Shown here: one piece after another, positions 15,450-16,511 of the stretch
Layout of the letters: each line of letters opens with the position of its first letter
How positions within the stretch are numbered: position 1 is the first letter of the stretch
Source of the DNA: JBGPLH01 sp041486365 [NCBI: Thermodesulfobacteriota bacterium]
Lineage (GTDB): Bacteria; JAUYMQ01
Direction of reading: 5' to 3'
Assembly: GCA_041486365.1 (NCBI GenBank)
Contig: JBGPLH010000036.1
Span: 1-16,511, forward strand
DNA length: 16,511 bases
Program-made: the position numbers and the translations under genes
The notes under the pieces: generated by a model
What the model saw: the letters and a program-made list of their open reading frames with translations, nothing else
What the model was told of the DNA's origin: nothing
The model's database searches: none

Positions 15450-16111
15450 CGCGGCGTGATCGCGATGTCATTGGGGCCGGTCTCGGTGTCGAGCACCGCC
15501 CGCACCTCGTCGCCGGAGTCGTTCTCCCGGGCCTTCTTCAGGTCGATCAGAACCACCTGGTCGTCGGCGCAGGCGGTGATCCAGAAGGCATCCCCACCGT
15601 TGTCCATGACGATCCCGCAGGGATCGGGGTCCCCCGGCCCGACCCCGCCCAGGTCGTTCGTCCGCTCGATCTCCTTCTTCTTCACGTCGTAGATCGAATA
15701 GTCCCCCTTGAAGGCTTCGCCGCCGCTCGCGATGTCGTGGTCCGCGTGGAGCAGGATCACCGTCGTGTCGTTGGGCGTGATCGCCAGATCGCTCGGCTGA
15801 AAACCGAGGGGCACGGTCGTGACGGAGAGGTTCTCGACGTTCACGATCGACATGCTGTCGGACCCGGTGTTGATCACGTAGGCGAAGCGCCCCTGGGAGT
15901 CGGACAGGACCTTCGTCGGGTGGTTCCCCAGGGGCGGGTTGCCCTTGACCACCTTCTTGCTCGTGTCGACCACAGTGAGACTGCCCGTGACGTTGTTCAC
16001 GATCAGGACCCTGCCCCGGCTTCCGGCCGCCCGGGCCGCCGCCGGGGCGAGGGCCGCGGCCCCCGCCAGGCAAAGCACGAGCCCGCGGGCGGCGATGGCT
16101 CTCGCCGTCAT
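15446..16111 (-). CDS. Secreted four-blade YVTN-like beta-propeller protein
   Basis: This 221-residue exported protein starts at ATG 16111, with GAAGGAG (16118-16124) 6 bases upstream. The signal peptide runs to about residue 29 (LVLCLAGAAALAPAAARAAG). Four successive blade-like units follow, each a strand pair with Tyr/Val-Ile then Val-Asp/Asn, closing on a D-(I/L)-AITP-type turn: VLIVNNVTGSLTVVD, FAYVINTGSDSMSIV, a longer third unit with an insert (ADHDIASGGEAFKG), and AFWITACADDQVVLID. The third and fourth units carry one Cys each (DPCGIV and ITACAD), which could form a disulfide. YVTN propellers usually have about seven blades; this one stops at NDIAITPR, exactly where a fifth would begin. 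It may assemble as a dimer or be truncated. Function is unknown, probably binding. Confidence 0.8.
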   Translation of the reverse strand: MTARAIAARGLVLCLAGAAALAPAAARAAGSRGRVLIVNNVTGSLTVVDTSKKVVKGNPPLGNHPTKVLSDSQGRFAYVINTGSDSMSIVNVENLSVTTVPLGFQPSDLAITPNDTTVILLHADHDIASGGEAFKGDYSIYDVKKKEIERTNDLGGVGPGDPDPCGIVMDNGGDAFWITACADDQVVLIDLKKARENDSGDEVRAVLDTETGPNDIAITPR

Positions 16112-16161
16112 GAGAGACTCCTTCCTTGCGTTGTCGGGGGGGCAGAGCGGGCGGCGTGCTC

Positions 16162-16190
16162 AGGATGCAGGAGACCTTCGCGGACGTCAA
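16162..16190 (-). promoter_or_regulatory. Promoter of the beta-propeller gene
   Basis: On the - strand, TTGACG (16190-16185, 5 of 6) is followed after exactly 17 bases by CATCCT (16167-16162), with a TG just before the -10. It sits in the 97-bp gap after the carboxyltransferase gene, giving a leader of roughly 45 bases. Confidence 0.5.
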
Positions 16191-16208
16191 TCCGGATCCC
16201 GGCGCGGG

Positions 16209-16511
16209 TCAGGGCCGGAAGCGGTTGGAGCGCGGGCCTAGATCGTGGGCGAGGCGGCGGTACGCCAGCCGGATCCAGTCGCACAGGAGCGGCCGCGTGT
16301 CGCGCGGGTCGATGATCTCCTCGATGATGAACATCTCCGCGGTGCGGAAAGGAGAGCGGATCGCCTCGATGCCGTCGAGGATCTGCTTGCGCAGCGCCTC
16401 CGGGTCGGCGGCTTCCGCGAGCTGGCGCCGGAACGCGGCCTCGATCCCCCCTTCGACCGGAAGCGATCCCCAGTCCCCGCTCGGCCAGGCCACGCGCAGA
16501 TCCGGATCGCC
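16209..16511 (-). CDS. Acyl-CoA carboxylase carboxyltransferase subunit, C-terminal end (partial)
   Basis: The frame is open from the right edge of the window to TGA at 16211-16209, so the N-terminal part is missing. The visible 100 residues begin GDPDLRVAWPSGDWGSLPVEGG, matching the late part of a crotonase-fold carboxyltransferase domain, where a WP-(S/T)-(G/A) segment and EGG/EGA precede the last helices. They end with the family's typical IIDPRDTRPLLCDWIRLA segment and a short Arg-rich tail. Such subunits move CO2 from biotin to acetyl-, propionyl- or methylcrotonyl-type CoA (or decarboxylate in MmdA-type enzymes) in the cytoplasm. Which substrate applies cannot be told from this end. GTG 16493 is internal, not the start. 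Confidence 0.85.
   Translation of the reverse strand, partial: GDPDLRVAWPSGDWGSLPVEGGIEAAFRRQLAEAADPEALRKQILDGIEAIRSPFRTAEMFIIEEIIDPRDTRPLLCDWIRLAYRRLAHDLGPRSNRFRP

Overview
The window is strongly GC-rich throughout and densely coded. It looks like a chromosomal fragment of a Gram-negative bacterium: it has lipobox lipoproteins, a LolA/LolB-like outer-membrane-type lipoprotein, several Sec signal peptides and a C-terminal surface-sorting-like tail. The style (GC-rich, TPR plus DUF4292-like pair, thrombospondin type 3 repeats, secreted PHP protein) resembles deltaproteobacterial, Acidobacteria-like or candidate-phylum genomes. No phylum can be assigned from the sequence alone.

Region 1 (1-6884), all on +: the tail of a TPR protein; a LolA/LolB-like (DUF4292-type) lipoprotein whose real start lies upstream of its first ATG; then a complete family-5 peptide-type ABC importer. 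The importer consists of a substrate-binding lipoprotein, two permeases and two ATPases. Stop/start overlaps of the ATGA type join lipoprotein-SBP, permease-permease and ATPase-ATPase, so these pairs are probably translationally coupled. A 181-bp gap with a -10-like box separates the permeases from the ATPases.

Region 2 (6885-8387): a stand-alone HU-family DNA-binding protein with a strong Shine-Dalgarno, a small acidic protein of unknown function, and a convergent small membrane-anchored protein. A perfect 18-bp hairpin, probably a bidirectional terminator, separates the last two.

Region 3 (8388-14438) is the most interesting part. Two large secreted-protein genes, each behind an unusually long non-coding leader, encode (a) a 686-residue thrombospondin type 3 repeat protein with a Pro-TM-Arg C-terminal tail like exosortase-type sorting signals, and (b) a 1061-residue secreted PHP-domain metallohydrolase. 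Both leaders carry the same element, GCAC-N3-TCTTGCAGC-N10-GGAAT. It has the spacing of a sigma-54 -24/-12 promoter, and a related AT-rich GGAAAAGTTTT motif lies about 105-120 bp upstream of it in each leader. The two genes may therefore be co-regulated.

Region 4 (14439-16511): a run of GC-rich hairpins, a periplasmic protein of unknown function (+), a convergent four-blade YVTN-like beta-propeller protein (-) with a good promoter, and the 3' end of a biotin-dependent carboxylase carboxyltransferase subunit (-) that runs off the window.
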